DNA of 64,000 bases from Neckera pumila (taxonomy: Eukaryota > Streptophyta > Bryopsida > Hypnales > Neckeraceae). Positions within the stretch are counted from its first letter, which is position 1, and every line of letters starts with the position of its first letter. Positions 1 to 12,885 of this stretch are shown here, one piece after another. Under the pieces are notes generated by a model. That model saw nothing but the letters and a program-made list of their open reading frames with translations. It had not been told where the DNA came from and made no database searches. The DNA is taken from NCBI GenBank assembly GCA_963969595.1, contig OZ018417.1, positions 932,501 through 996,500 of the forward strand, written 5' to 3'. Made by a program: the position numbers and the translations under genes.

Positions 1-82
1 TCCTTCCTCCCCAGAGCTCAGAATTTGCGGAAATATATGAGTCCCAATTTGGGCTTCTCGTTTCTTTGGGGGTAAATTCTAT

Positions 83-327
83 CTACACAAAATAGTGAAA
101 TTGGGTTGCCTCAACAATTAGGTTGCCTTCACTGACAGATGTTACCTCACGAGCCATTGTTTGTCCACATGGAGTCACATGCAGTTCTCTAAACCGGAGC
201 CATGAATAGTGCACCAACCCATACAACACACATAGTCCCTTCATTGCTGCATTCTTTGTACATATTTATATAGTGTTGAATGTCGAGAAATTAGTATGGC
301 GCAACCTAATTTCACTATTTTGTGTAG
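83..327. mobile_element. MITE, family T1 (CTACACAAAATAG ends), copy A
   Basis: A non-autonomous inverted-repeat transposon with 28-base ends: CTACACAAAATAGTGAAATT followed by GGGTTGCC on the left, and the reverse complement with one or two changes on the right. The same ends bound 21327-22859 and 62033-62464. The insertion lies inside the PRMT7 duplicate. The intact PRMT7 intron reads straight through (GTAAATTCTAACAAGGCCC), which marks this as an insertion. No clear target duplication is visible; a few bases of target appear lost. Superfamily not assigned. Confidence 0.85.
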
Positions 328-350
328 GCCCTCATTGATCATTCTTCTAA

Positions 351-519
351 GGGACGCTTTACACCAAGAGGCCGGGCCAATTTCCTGTGTCAGAGACTCG
401 AAATCCTCACCTGTGATTGGACAAAGGGTTGAGATCTTCACTTGTGATTGGACAAAAGGCTGAAATTTGTGCAATCGGCCTCAAGGGGAATGGCCCGGCC
501 TCTTGGTGTAAAGCGTCCC
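351..519. mobile_element. Tourist-like MITE with perfect 29-base ends
   Basis: Perfect 29-base terminal inverted repeats (351-379 and 491-519) begin GGGACGCTTTACACC. They are flanked by a 3-base duplication, TAA (348-350 and 520-522). The TAA target and GGG start fit PIF/Harbinger-type Tourist MITEs. The interior holds a short tandem repeat built on GTGATTGGACAAA. It sits in the PRMT7 duplicate at the 3' splice site that precedes exon 11 in the intact gene, so it disrupts that site. Confidence 0.85.
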
Positions 520-1358
520 TAAGTTAGGTGTGAGCGGACCAAACCCAGCTGGCATCTCTCTTATCTGTAAACCTGGTGCTAGTTCCATGCCGAGCTTCAC
601 TTCGATCGAGGTGTCGCTGTAAATATTCCAGTACGTTCTATCAACGTACCCAGACCCGTATTCGTCGTGTCTCTATTATTCTTGTACAGGACTTTAGTAG
701 TTGCATTCCTCCTCTAGCAGATTGTGTTGAATACTTGATGTTTTATCAAGCAGGACCTGTGGAAAAGCCGCCGGTTTATTAAAAGTGTGGAAGGTTTTGA
801 TCATAGTCCAGTGAATAGTGTGTTTGGGGCTTGTGGGGAGCTTCCTTTGCCGCACGAGGTTCCCATCCTTCCGTATGCTGTCTGGCAATGTGGACAATAC
901 GAGGTGCGCAGATACTATCCTCTTCATGTTCAATTCGACTGTTGAGGTTTTCGAGTGTGTAAAATTTGATGAGGTCTCAATGGACCGAGATATGAAGATT
1001 CCAATTGTAGTCCTGAACGTGTTGCAATGTCATGTTGTTCACGAGAGTAGCATCTGCAACTGGTATGACCATCAAGAGTACGGAGACCTTCCTTGTTCTT
1101 GGAGTAATACATAGCTTTGATTTACAGGAGCTGACAGATGTATTTACCTTGATGGAGTTTGATTTCTCGCATCCAATTGAAACCATGGAAGGCGTTACAG
1201 AGGTGTGGTCGTCTTCCCTTCGTTCTTCAAGTGCTGGACCTGAATTGCCTTGCTTTTGTCATGCTGATCGTCATCAGTTAGAGGAAGTTGCTACACTAGC
1301 TGGTTTTGAAGTGCGTGTGATCTGAATTTTTGGTATGCTTGTGGCCAGTTTATTTGCA

Positions 1359-2455
1359 TTTGAAAGTCAAGAATTATTTGCATTTGAAGGACAGTCACGG
1401 ACTCAAATTGTCCACAGGTGCACTCCATCCTACTCAAAATGTGATTCTAATATTAAAATCCACTATGAGTTGCTCAAAGATGGGTCAACTCTTCTGAAAT
1501 GTAAACCTTTCATTCTAATATCTTCTGAAGTTGGATCAGCCTTTTGAGAGAATCAAGTTTATATTGAAGTGAACTGGAGTTGCGTAGGGTACGTTTGCAT
1601 CTGAATGTTTCTTGCATGAATCAGTTAAAACAGCTCATGTAATCACTCGATAGACCTCGTCTTTTACCACTCTTAAATGAGAACCAGCATCTAAGTCACG
1701 CCATTGTAAAGGTGCAGTGCCGACAACTTAACATTCTCAAAGAATGCATTTTCATCCTTGGCCATCCCTATTTACCTCTAAACTACTCGAATTCAAGATG
1801 TCACAGTTACCGATTATTTAGAGGCTTGCAATGCAGGTGTCCTAAAAATAATATTTCCCTTTCAAAGCCCTATTGCACGGTACTTCCAAATTCAAGAACA
1901 TAATGAACATTAGTAGAAACAAGGGTCACATAGACTAGAAAAATGACTACAAGAACACCCGTGACCTATAGTCAAGTTTGTCATGTAGGTCTTATCGTGG
2001 GTCATTTCCTTCAATAGTACCAGCGACCTTTGTTTCTATTAGTGGAAACTGTGATGAACTGAACACTACTTAATATTTGCTTTTCAAAATTTAGAAAGGA
2101 TGACAAAATGGAAAACCTGTCTGATTAGAGTCCACCCAACTTCCATCATGCAACTAAGTTATCTATCATCTGGTGACCAAAATCAACATAATTGGGTGGG
2201 CTCTTGAAATCCCTGAAGGAAGTTGTGTTTCAAAACGCCAGACAATATCCCAACTGATCGATAAGCACGATGACATTTGTTTGTCATCAACAACTTGCTC
2301 CAAATGGTAGTGATCACCAAAATGGATACAGTACGCATATGCAGCAATGTTTATTATTCAAGTAAGTGACATCACATTCAAAGAGATCAGGTGAAGTAGA
2401 GCTAAAACTGGAGCTTCAAAGCCTGCTACATTCCTAGTTCGGATACCTGGAGTGC
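1359..2455. other. Spacer, no gene seen
   Basis: Between the end of the PRMT7 similarity and the stop codon of the protease gene I see no convincing coding sequence or repeat. The part next to 2456 is expected to hold the protease 3' UTR. Only short chance reading frames are present. Confidence 0.6.
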
Positions 2456-5400
2456 TCAGACGGAATTCTCAAAGCCTGCGGAGCCTGCGTCACATCACCA
2501 AAAATGTCTCGTAAGCAGAAAAATCGTGAAACTACGCCACTGAAAAATGCGAAATTCCGAACTCCCCCGAAAGCTTTGTGCAGAGGAATGTCACAATTTT
2601 GGGTCAAAAATAACAAAATTGACGATACTAAAACTCGCAGAGACAAAACAGGAAAAGGCACTCACAGTTAAATGGTTTCCAGCCAATTCTTTGTAGATCA
2701 TTATCGTAGACAATAAGTTGGTCTTTTAGCACAATATCTGTCACAACGAACCATTTCGAAAGTGAATCAGTCTTTGCAGGACAACCACAAGCTAGTCATA
2801 TGAAGAGAACTTGAAAGACACTCATACAACCTACCATACATACACACATATATCAAAACAAAAGAGGTAAGCCATCCGATTTGTGTCCGCACAATTCAGT
2901 TGCGACCTGCTTGCACATGCCAAACGATTAAACCTGAAGATTTGAAACAAATTTGTATTGAGTACCTCCCAAAATTGTGATAGAAGAACCGGTTGACGAC
3001 GTTCCTGAAAGCCATCCCATACATTGATAGAGTGTCCCTGACTGCAACCATTTTTGAAAAGTTTACAGTGTACATCATTAGAAAATCTGAAACATTCAAC
3101 CATACTTGTCAAGCAGACATTATTGAAACCGGCATCGTTTCAGTTGCCCAACTAAAACCCTCAACTGAAACTTCAGAACAGCATGGAGACAAGAGAATTC
3201 TCATCACTTACACTTGTCACCGGAAACAGATAATTTCTAGGACCCAGATTCATTGCTCCACCGTCGAAGAAGAGCGCTACTGATGGAAAACCAGTAGCGA
3301 TGCTGCACCATCCCATGACATTTCATCAAATGTTAGCCGTTTATCATTCCCTCAATTAGCTACTAAAACAATAGGCAGTTGAATTATTTCGCAATTCTCA
3401 CAATAAGAATTGGAAATTTCCTCTGTTCGAAATGAAGTCCTGCAGATAAATATTGTGGTATTTTGATAATTGGTACTCACTCGCCACTAAAGGGCCAACA
3501 AGTTATGCCAGATGGATCCGTAACTGCTTGAACAGGGGCTGCACTTTCGACCTGCCGTGACCAAATTGCACCACGAAGTTAGGCAAGAAAACACGCTCAG
3601 CAAGAACTCTTAATTGTTGCCATAAATACATTAAGCTGGAAAATTCACTTGAAAGTTAGAATGAGTGTAGAGTTTTGTTTTGCCTACTCCTACTAATGAG
3701 AAATCTATGGAAAAATGGGCAATGACCATCCAAAGATTCTGTTCCTTACTGCGGTCAGGAATTGGGTATATGCAGGTTCAGCTACGTAGGTCAACGTGGT
3801 GCCACTGTCAAAGATCACGCCGCCATTTAAGCCTGGCGAGATTTCGAATGATGCTGGTGTCGTGACGTTCACTCCATTTACAGCAATGTTTTGCAGTCCT
3901 ACATTGTAGAGAGCCCTGCACAATCATAGCAAAAGTTATGAAAACAATCAGTTTAATTGAAATAGTCTAGAACAGCTATGAGAACGGAACCGAACATACA
4001 TCCACAACAATGAGAGGGTTAGGAGGGGAATGATGGAGGGATGAAGAGGCAAAAGGTACGGAAAAACGAGTAAGGAAGAAGAATTAAAAGGTTACTGAGA
4101 GGTTGAGAAGGCAAATGCAATCACATACTAAGCACAACACGGTTTGTGGACACACAGCCACCTTGCTCAATTAATTATACAAGTCATGTACACCCATAGT
4201 CATCACCACTGCCCTAAATGCGACATCTACAATAGAATTAAAAATTAAAAAAAATTAAAAAAAATAGATATTCATGACACAAGATGGACACAAGATGGAC
4301 ACAAGATGGACACAATCACAATCAGAACGTGAGAGCCCAATGTTGGTTCTTGGTACACTTACAAAACAATCAACTATGAAGTTTCATACTTATTCATTCG
4401 GTGTTCAAATAATGCATGTTAAAGTGCGGTGTACTCTTCTTCAATAAACACTAAGACTAAGATCCAGTAAGAAAATAGTTTAGGTTTTTGTAATTGTACA
4501 CAATGCTCAGTGGCTAATTATTTATTAGTATCGATTATGGGTGCACTAATCTTGGTAGATATTACCATTCCAGAAACAGGAGAGAAGGGCAGGAATGGGG
4601 TATGAAAAAGCGACATACCGCTGAGGAATTTGAGGAGTGTAGACGACGCCAGGCTCTGTAATGTTGGCAAGGGTAAAAAAGCCGCCGCCAATTTGGCTGT
4701 CCCCTTCCAAGCAATGAGCAAACTGATTGGCTGCCAAGCCCTGAGATGCTAACTGAGTCGGCACCGCCACTGCTGACTTCGAAAAGCCCATGAGCCCACC
4801 CACTTGAGAATCTTCGAAACCACCGAGAGTGGTGCCACACCTGATGGGAATCATGCCAATAACAATTAGTCCGTCAATTTCGTGAAATTGGCGCTATTTA
4901 ACTACTTGGGCACCTTTCAGGACGAGCGGCTTGAAATGGAATCACTACTAGATTTCACCCCTACATCAACGTCTGTAGCAACCATTTGAAAGTTGCTTGA
5001 TAATACAAAAACGTGATTCCAGAGTTGACATTCAAAGTCGCTACTAAACGTAATCCATGTTTTGTAACATGTTGGCTGAAAAACGTTGCCCATGTTTGCT
5101 GAAGCAAGTTAAAAAACTTTTTGTGTTTGCTGAGAAACTTTGCTTTTTAAGCATGGACTTCCAAGATTTTTGCTGAGACTAACTGTCATTCAAGCAATGT
5201 CCTTAAGATACTAGATTCTAATAGAGTTTAGACTCTTTTTTCAATTACCGACAAGATTCAACCAAAATTAATATAGATTTGTAATTTAAAAATATGACTA
5301 TCTTGCAAGCAGTGGGACTGAGGGACACGCACCCGAAGTAGACGTTGGCGGTTTTCGTGCCCGCGTCCGTGGTGTTGAAGGTGAAGGCGTCTTTGAGGAT

Positions 5401-7602
5401 GCTTCCGGTGAGGTTGCTGCCATCGCCATACAAAATATCGAACGAACACGCGCCGTTGGCGTCGCAATCGGCCGTGGCCGAGTTAGAAGCTGCGGCGCAG
5501 TCTGGCGAGGAGCAGGGCAGCGTTGTGTCGGTAGAGGAAAGGGCCGGGTCGTACGGATCCACCCTCACCTGCAGACACACCCATCTCCATTCAGATATGA
5601 TCACGCACATACAGAGGCTAAAAATCATACACACATGTCGTGCACAGTCTGGAAGGAACTGTCTAGGAAGTTAACTCTCACAGGCCCGCTACCAATCATA
5701 TAGATACTTCATTCACAGTCTATGAAAAAATCGCTCAATTTCGTTAGATATATCAATTGGCGCACACTCACAGACTAGAAAGCATACAGATACTTCATTC
5801 ACAGAGAAGAATTGAACATGAAGTTAAATTTGGCGCACACTCACAGGCTACTAATCATTCACAGAGCTAGAAGGAAGCAATAATTAAGTCCAATTGGCGC
5901 ACATTCACAGGTCTGCTACAAATCACACAAATCATCACAGATAAGAAATCGTTCAAATTCGTTCAATAGGCGCCCAAAATACTAGGACTGGTTTAGATTT
6001 AGGTTTCAGGAGTGCCAAACGGCTTGCGGAATTCTACCAGGCCACTGGACGAAATTGACCTAGAAATTCACTCCAACCGCTTTTTGATGTTGGCGTCAAT
6101 TAATAGTCTCTTCGCTAGCTTAGTTCGCACTTCAAGCCGTATCAAATCATGCACGCGCCTTGACACTCGGTTTTCAGAGTGAGCTTGTTGTTCTAGTCTA
6201 GAAAATCTCAACATGGTCGACATAATTCCTAATTCGACGTGCTCTCGTGGTTTCTATAGATGGTAGTTTCTCATTTGCTACGGACAAGTTCGGTCATAAG
6301 TTAGAACTTTCCTCAAAAACATTTGTTGATAGCCAGGAGTCACATATATAATGCTATTTGTGAGAAATTTTCAATTCCCAAGATGAAAACATATGCAATT
6401 AGAAACAGAGGTGGAGATGAGGCTTATGAAAGTTCTTTGAAACCATGATCGTCAATTCATTACATTGGTGCAATTCTGGTTGTCAAAACTTCTGACATTC
6501 ATTTTCACAAAGCTCTAAAAACTAGGGCCGTTATGGATTTACCGGGAGATTTACATCTCAGGCCGCCCGCCCTCAAAGTGCCATAGATCTAACTCCGCCA
6601 ATTTAACGAAACTAAAAATAACATTAGGTATCAATTCTCGAGGAAAATTACAGGCTTTAGAAACTCCCGTTTCACTTCATTGAATCTTCGAACCAAGATG
6701 AAAGGAAGCCGACCGAACCGACAGCTTTAAAGAGCTCGACCGCTGGCTAGCAAACACAAAGGGACAATGTATCGGAAAACGTACCCCAGGAAGGCTGGAG
6801 TTCGTAGGGCACCCTGTGCAAGGCACGCAATCCACCCACAATACAGCACTTCCAGTGTCCACCTGCACGTAGAATTCCCGCGGAGGCGTCCCCAGCCTAA
6901 TCGCCGTATAGTACAACCTGATGACACACCCACAACAGTTTCCTTCATGTGTCAAGCTCACAATTTCCAGCAATTGGACAAGTCTCTGGAATCCGAAACA
7001 CAGAGTCCATGCCCCAATTTCAAACTGTTTCTCATCTGTGAAGGAGATCAATACTAGTGCTCTGACATGCGTGAGTACAACCTGATGATATACCAAAAAT
7101 TCTCAAGTGTCAAGCTAACCCCAAGTGAACACAAATTCAAAAAACACTCACAACTCTCCCCAATCCACGGTTTTCCATTTCTTTCGAATCGAAATTTGGT
7201 CCATGACCCAATTTCGAACTGTTTCCAATTTGTCAAAGAGATCCATACTATAATTACGCCATGTTCATGTGCTTTGGTGGCATAAAAATTCATGTTTGGA
7301 TCAAGCTACTACTGGATCCATGCATACCCGACGGCGTTGGCGCCGGTTATGTCGCCGCTGCCTTCGAGGGGAAAAAGGACGCCAGCAAGCAGACGGCGCC
7401 GTTGATGGTGATGCTCCACTAGCCTTTCAAAATACTCTGGTGACATGCTGTTATCGTCACTGTTGGCAGGGGAGCCTTCCAGATGGGCATACTTGTGCAC
7501 CACATTGAATTGCCAGGCCTCCACTGTCAAGGACGCCACAAGCATCACCAGCACTGTCCCCAGGAGCGGTATCCGGATCCCCATGCTCTCCACCCTTTGC
7601 AA
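2456..7602 (-). CDS. Secreted pepsin-like aspartic protease (A1 family)
   Basis: Endopeptidase of the plant A1 family, expected in the secretory pathway, vacuole or cell wall. Ten exons: 7602-7328, 6917-6785, 5568-5333, 4840-4619, 3915-3750, 3551-3481, 3302-3212, 3041-2966, 2737-2666 and 2484-2456. Joined, they give 456 residues with every junction in phase. The N-terminus is a hydrophobic signal peptide (LLGTVLVMLVASLTVEA). The first catalytic Asp is D112 in VDTGS and the second is D325 in FDSGTT, about 213 residues apart, as in the family. Cys-rich spacing (WVDCVPCTGC) follows the first site. The tail carries the expected motif ending LGD, IVYDNDLQRIGW and a short C-terminus. The last exon is the least certain: an in-frame stop in retained intron sequence at about 2626 is an alternative. 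A second Met at 7584 could also start the protein. No C-terminal GPI signal is evident. The substrate is unknown. Confidence 0.92.
6911..7260. repeat. Tandem duplication across intron 1/exon 2 border
   Basis: Two diverged units (about 6911-7074 and 7075-7260) lie end to end. Both begin, on the plus strand, with GTACAACCTGATGA. On the gene strand this is the 3' splice site TCATCAG followed by GTTGTACT. The downstream unit is the real exon 2 acceptor. The upstream one is a decoy that leads into non-coding sequence. Shared blocks include the CAATTT.GAACTGTTT region. Confidence 0.7.
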
Positions 7603-10600
7603 AGCTCAAGTAGCTCAACTGCCTTCACAATGCGAACTTGTTAAGCACTTCGTGATGTGATCTAAGTCTTATTATGCATTTGAGGGTGCTGTCGAAGGGT
7701 CTTATCGGCTCCCTCTCGATGCTACTGTTGCGTTCTCGCTGTAGTAAAGATTGAAGACTGTTGTGCACGTTGAAAGTAAGGATGGAAGACTTTCTCCTCC
7801 CAGCCGACAACCTACGTGGATCCAATTTTATGTGGTACAGACTTTACTTTGAATGTACGATTGAAGTACACAATGGTGGATTGATGTACGGATTTAATTA
7901 GTTCAGTTTTAGGACCTCGAGCTACAGTTTTGAATTTTGATTTGTCATTTTGTCCTAATGGTACGTGACTGTGACACTAATTTTTGAAAGTCGCATTTGT
8001 TTGAATCAGCGCAAGTTGATATATTACCGACTGAAGCACACCAATTTGTGGTGTCTGACACTAAATTTACACCCCTCACAAATAGGACAAATCAAAAGTT
8101 GCTACCACTAATAAAGGGCCGGGTGGTGATGCTCTAATAAGTTTGTTTCTGGCTTTCTGTAATCGAAGCCTTGGAGACTTTCTTTTTCAAGTAACAACTA
8201 ACCATATGGAAACATGTGTCATATGATAACTTACTAAATTGCAGTTCGCACGTTAATTTTAGAACTACTGCAACTTGGAGAATTCAGACGTGATTTTACA
8301 GTAGTCTTCGATTTCTATGGACCTTCCCTGTCACCACCTATCCATTCAAAACGCGGTCGACCGCGTGCAGGATCCAGGAAACTGAAGATGCGTAGGCATT
8401 AAACTACTCCAGGAAGTTAAAATTAGGTGAACGTGGTTTGGGAAAGAAGCTCCACGATTGCTATCCGTACGCAAAGTAAGGAAGAATTGGGGTGCATTTG
8501 GTCGGTGGTGGCGCCCATGAAGGTACATTACCCACGGAAAGTTCGGCATGAAGGATCCTGATAACTTCAGTTGCTGGGGCCCGGTCTTGGGAGCTTGGCG
8601 CCGCAATGACAATGTTTTTAACGTCAAGCGGATGTTGACGTGTACGTGGGTGTTGAAGACTTGTCGTCGGAGGGAGTGCTTGAGAGCCAGTTGCCATTGG
8701 GGAGCTGGAGGGGTCCAGGCCTGGACCTCCAGCCTCCAGATCTGTAAAATTAGAAAACAGGACTGGACCTTCCGGAGCCTCCGCCGGACCTTGCTTTGTG
8801 AACTATACTTGAGGGAGAGACTTCAGATTTTTTGCACGCTCTGCCCGTGGTCAAGCTGGACGGGCCTCCAGTTCCTGCTTCCAATGGCAACAGGCTCTGA
8901 ATGTCACGTTGTTGTTGAACGCTGTGTGTTTGCAACGGCCAGAAAGCTAAAATTTCAGTAAATTTCAGCGAATTACGGTGACTATGAGGAAGGTTGAGAC
9001 GGAAAAGCAAGTCACTGTTACAGGGATGCTGGGATGAGTCAGAGCCTCTTGTTGAAGAGCTGCTTGTTTCCGGCGTTGGAAATCATAGGCCCTTAACTGT
9101 TTCATCACTTTCAGAGTTTCAGGTTTGAATCTTTGGGGGGATTCTTGCACATTTTTGCTTATATCTTTGTACTAGACAAACTCCTATAGAGACAGAGACA
9201 GGGGAGCAAGAAAGGGCAAGAGACAGTGGAAATGTGTGCATGACGAATCACAGGAATGCTGGTCGCGCTTTAGGTAACTTTCGTTTGTGAATGTAGGATG
9301 AAACAATTGGATGATATTTTTTAGGATGTAAACGTGATAGATTTTGTGATAGGATTCCTACTTACAAGGGTTGTGACATTGTGACGAGTATGATAATTAC
9401 CTCGATTTCATGAATATCAGAGATGAATGAAGAACGATCATCTGTAAAGATTTGAGAATTACTTTGGATGGATGAGAAGGTATTTGGAAGAAACATTGGC
9501 TTGAAGCACTTTCAGTTCACCATCTTGAATTGCTGGCTTTCTGGTACACAAAGGTCCAATATCTCAATGGAATCTCTCCACTACAATAGCATTATAACAA
9601 TATGATCAAGCCAAGTACAAGCTTGACTGTCCCCTTGTTGGCTTGCCCCTTCGGTGGCTTTGGATCAATGGAGAGTACAGTTTTGCATTGACAAAAGCTG
9701 CAATATAATACTGTAAGAAAGTTTAAGAAGGACCTTCAGTTGCTCAAAAAACGAGCCAGTGACCGTAATACGGAAGTTGATCTCGGTTTCGTTTGTAAGT
9801 CCGACCTCGATTCAGTTGCATCTCTCTCCGCTACAGTTCCGGTGGCTGATTTCAAGGAGGAATAGTTCCACCCGGGCTTGCTTCAGTTGCGGTGGAATCG
9901 TGAGTCATGCACTGTAAGCTTAAATGTAATGTAATCAGCAACCGAGTCCTGCGCAATTGCTCATGCTCCTCGACTTTCTACAGTAGTCTCTTTCGTCACC
10001 AACTGATAAGGTCCGCCTACTCCGCCGGGACCCAGCAAATATTCGACTCTCTCTCTATATTTAAGTTATCGATTTGTCTGATACATTACTTGAATTCTAC
10101 ACTCCTACATGTATGTGGACCCATGCATTAATAATGTATTTTGTTGATCGCATTGTCGGGTTAATAAGTAGTCGGACCACTTGTTTTCCTACCGATTTGG
10201 GTGTTGCCGACTATTCCGTCGTAGACTTCGGTGACACTTCAGGTCCATATGAGGAAGATGACGGCAATGGCAACAAAAGTCAATGAACAGTACTTCTACG
10301 GAATTACGGAGGATCACGGAGGATTTCAACACCAGGTCAACTCGGTGCTGTAGTTCCATGCTCTTGACAATTGGCAATGCAGACTCCCGTAACGCCCGGG
10401 GTGCCTGGGCTTGCTGCCTGAACTGACTTGGAAGGCATTGGTGCTTATGGTGGTGGTAACTTTATGGTGGTAAAGCAAACCAATTTTATTTGTGGAGGGG
10501 ACACTTGTACTACTTGTTGCGTTTTTTATTTTCAGCATTTTTTTGTACTTTTGGTACTACAAGTCACCTTCAGTAGTACTATTGGGGGCTTCAGTAGTAC

Positions 10601-10985
10601 TATTGGGGTATGGAATATTGGATTTTAGGTAGACTATTTTGACAACATTTGATGTTCATCATTACTCATTAGATGGCAAGGATGGATGGCAATATTTAAT
10701 TCACCATAAAAACAATTCATATTGGCAGATTGGAGGTGCTACAGGACCCTACAAATACTATTGGATCTTTTCATGTAACTTGAAATACTATTTTCAACCA
10801 CAAGTGGAAATTTATGCTAGAAATGTGACTTTTACATTTCTATTTTCTAAAATTAGACAACGCGTTTGAAAAATTTATTTTATAAGTAGCCATTGTTGTC
10901 AACCACGAGCAAAGAAGGAAATTTTAAGCTAGAACTAAAAAATTATTTTTAAATCAATATAAACTCAACTTGAAATCTTGAATAC
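7603..10985. other. Spacer upstream of protease gene
   Basis: The first few hundred bases should hold the protease promoter and 5' UTR, but no clear TATA or other element stands out. At 7953-8105 there is a copy of dispersed repeat R3. The stretch 8.35-9.0 kb is richer in GC and has an open frame of 137 codons (8548-8961) that I do not recognise and would not call a gene. A 20-base direct repeat (TTCAGTAGTACTATTGGGG) occurs twice at 10570-10608. Confidence 0.5.
7953..8105 (+). repeat. Dispersed repeat R3, copy 1
   Basis: It shares the string TTTGAATCAG, GTTGA, ATATTA, CTGAA and CCAATTT, in that order, with copies near 17470-17590 and 60495-60640. It has no coding potential and its ends are not defined. 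Confidence 0.5.
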
Positions 10986-11035
10986 AGTACACTTTAGACC
11001 AATGCAAAAACTACTTGGAACATGTTTTTAGAAAC

Positions 11036-11466
11036 ACCTCTACTGAGAAGGTATATATCCATACCGTAAGTTTGGCTGATTGTTTGTTTTGTTTGTTTTT
11101 TACGTTGAGATCTCCTTGACCATGTGTCCTCCGGCCACGTGCTTGGTACCGTTGGAAAGCCCTCGGCAAGGAGGGGTGCAAAGGCTTGGTTTCGTGGCGT
11201 TTGGACCCACAATGAGCAAGTTATAGGATTTCGAAGTACTTATGGATCAAAAAATTAGAAAATTACTTTTACTCAGCTTTTGGTTGCGTTCTTGGTATTA
11301 TTAGAAAGCTCTTGGCAAGGAAAGGTGGAAGGGCTTTCTTATGTGGCGTTTGGGACCTACTGTGCAAAAGTTACTGAATTTCAAAGTTTTTATTATGACT
11401 TTAATAATTAGAAAATTACTTTGCTTTTGTTTTGGTTGTAGCATCAGCACAGGGCTACACTAGTTT
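11036..11466 (-). repeat. R1 element, dimeric copy
   Basis: Read on the minus strand this copy starts ACTAGTGTAGCCCTGTGC. It contains two related modules, each with AAAGTAATTTTCTAATT, then CTTTGAAATTC (or a variant), a conserved CCAAACGCCAC box, GAGAGCTTTC-like sequence and ACGGTACCAA or a variant. It ends in AACAAACAAAACAAAC and TTACGGTATGGAT. The same order recurs at 20884-21268. No protein is encoded. Confidence 0.75.
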
Positions 11467-12885
11467 TTATTAGAAGAGCTAGCCTATCTAATCTGACAAT
11501 GTAATTCTTCAAAGAAAGCACTTAATAGTACTAAAAACCACTAAAATCATATGTGTGACAGATATTTAAGATTCAATTTTACCTATTGAATTAATTTTCA
11601 AAAAACTTAAATAATCCATTTTCTATTGCTATAGGAAGCTTACTTTTGAATTTCATATTCAATCAAACATTTTTGCAATACTTATGGTACAAAACAACTT
11701 ACGCATTGAACGTGTGACAAAAAATAGGACAGGAGTGTTTCTAGCAATATGGAGAGAATCATTTGGATATGCCTCTTCATCCACATGCATAACCATCTAA
11801 AGGACTTAAGAGTCAATAATATCATAATGAGTGAATTTAGATATTATCAAACATTATGAGTCAATAACACCATCATGAGTGAATTTGGATATTATCAAAC
11901 ATTATGAGTCAATAACACCATCATGAGTGAATTTGGATATTATGGTATAGAATATCAAAATCAAATAAGATTGTGATGAAAAATCATCACCAAATTTTTT
12001 TGGCTAATGGAAGCATTTTTTGGATATTGCCTCTATCCCAAACTTTGTCCAATTGTTATAATGTTTTTAATAACCACATGATTTAGTTTTTAGGTTGATT
12101 TTCAACTAGGTGGGCAAAAATAGGTTTAATCTAACTAATAAATAAAAAGATAACTATATTTGAAGTTGAGCAATTTTTAGGCAATACATTGGTTTGAGCA
12201 GACAATTTGTGCTTATTAATATATAACTCCAAAGTTTTACATTGATGATTGTAAGGGCATGAAAACCATTTATTTAGAAAGTAAATTGCCAATGCAATAT
12301 AGTACCAAAGATCCGATAAAAATCAAATGTGCTTTTGTTATAGCAAGTCTTTGCAAATCAATTAGGCATTTAGGTTTGACACACAATTTTGAAATTTTCA
12401 CAGTTGGATTGGGGTTGAATTTGTGATATAAATCATATAATCAATCCATTCATTAGTAGAAATATGAGGCCTCCAAAGCTTAGTTTTGCAATGACAAACA
12501 AAGCTGTTAACAATAGAATAGAAAGCCTATCAAATGTGTATGAAGTACATTGTCAATTAATCTGACTTTTGCAAAAATAGTCGGGACATAATAGTAATAA
12601 TAGTACAACAAGGCAACAAAGTATATAGTACTTAATAGACAATGGAAACAAATTAAGTCCAACCAAGTTCAATTAAGTCAAATTAAATGGCTTTTGAAGC
12701 TAGTTGCCAAGGGCAACTAGCCAGCTTCAATAGCCACATAGATAATTTATTAATTTTTTGAATTTGAAGATGGAAAAAGAAACTCTTTATGCAAGTGTGC
12801 TAATAGTAGGTAAAACTATCCATGTGGGATTTATAAATTAGGATTAATTGGAGCTCAACCGCTTATAGTTAAGTCAAATGCAAGA
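11467..12885. other. AT-rich spacer
   Basis: No gene is seen. The only clear structure is the 48-base tandem repeat at 11806-11943. The rest is AT-rich sequence without long open frames. Confidence 0.6.
11806..11943. repeat. 48-base tandem repeat, about 2.9 copies
   Basis: The unit contains ATGAGTCAATAACACCATCA followed by TGAGTGAATTTGGATATTAT. The last two copies are nearly identical and the first is more diverged. Confidence 0.85.

Larger units (their letters stand above)
1..1358 (+). pseudogene. PRMT7 partial duplicate, broken
   Basis: This stretch closely matches, in inverted orientation, the 3' part of the PRMT7 gene at 52162-53070. It covers the intron before exon 11, exon 11, exon 12 (from about 747), exon 13 (from about 1129) and the following introns. 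The exon that reads DLWKSRRFIKSVEGFDHSPV in the intact gene is still open here. The exon 11 equivalent (about 525-640) carries small insertions that shift the frame. Two transposons interrupt the copy (83-327 and 351-519). The last two PRMT7 exons are absent, because similarity stops near 1358. Similarity already exists at the left edge, so the copy probably starts outside the window. Introns are retained, so this is a DNA-level duplication and not a processed copy. Expression is unlikely but not excluded. Confidence 0.88.

Noticed and set aside
241..474. 77-codon frame on the minus strand
   Set aside because: It runs across two MITEs and the PRMT7 duplicate junction; the sequence is transposon, not gene.
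8548..8961. 137-codon open frame
   Set aside because: No recognisable domain, no splice or start context, and unusual residue content (many Cys, Trp, Arg). Probably chance in a GC-richer stretch.
10639..10869. 76-codon frame starting MTTFDVHHYSLDGKDGWQYL
   Set aside because: No family resemblance, AT-rich surroundings, and no exon-like borders.
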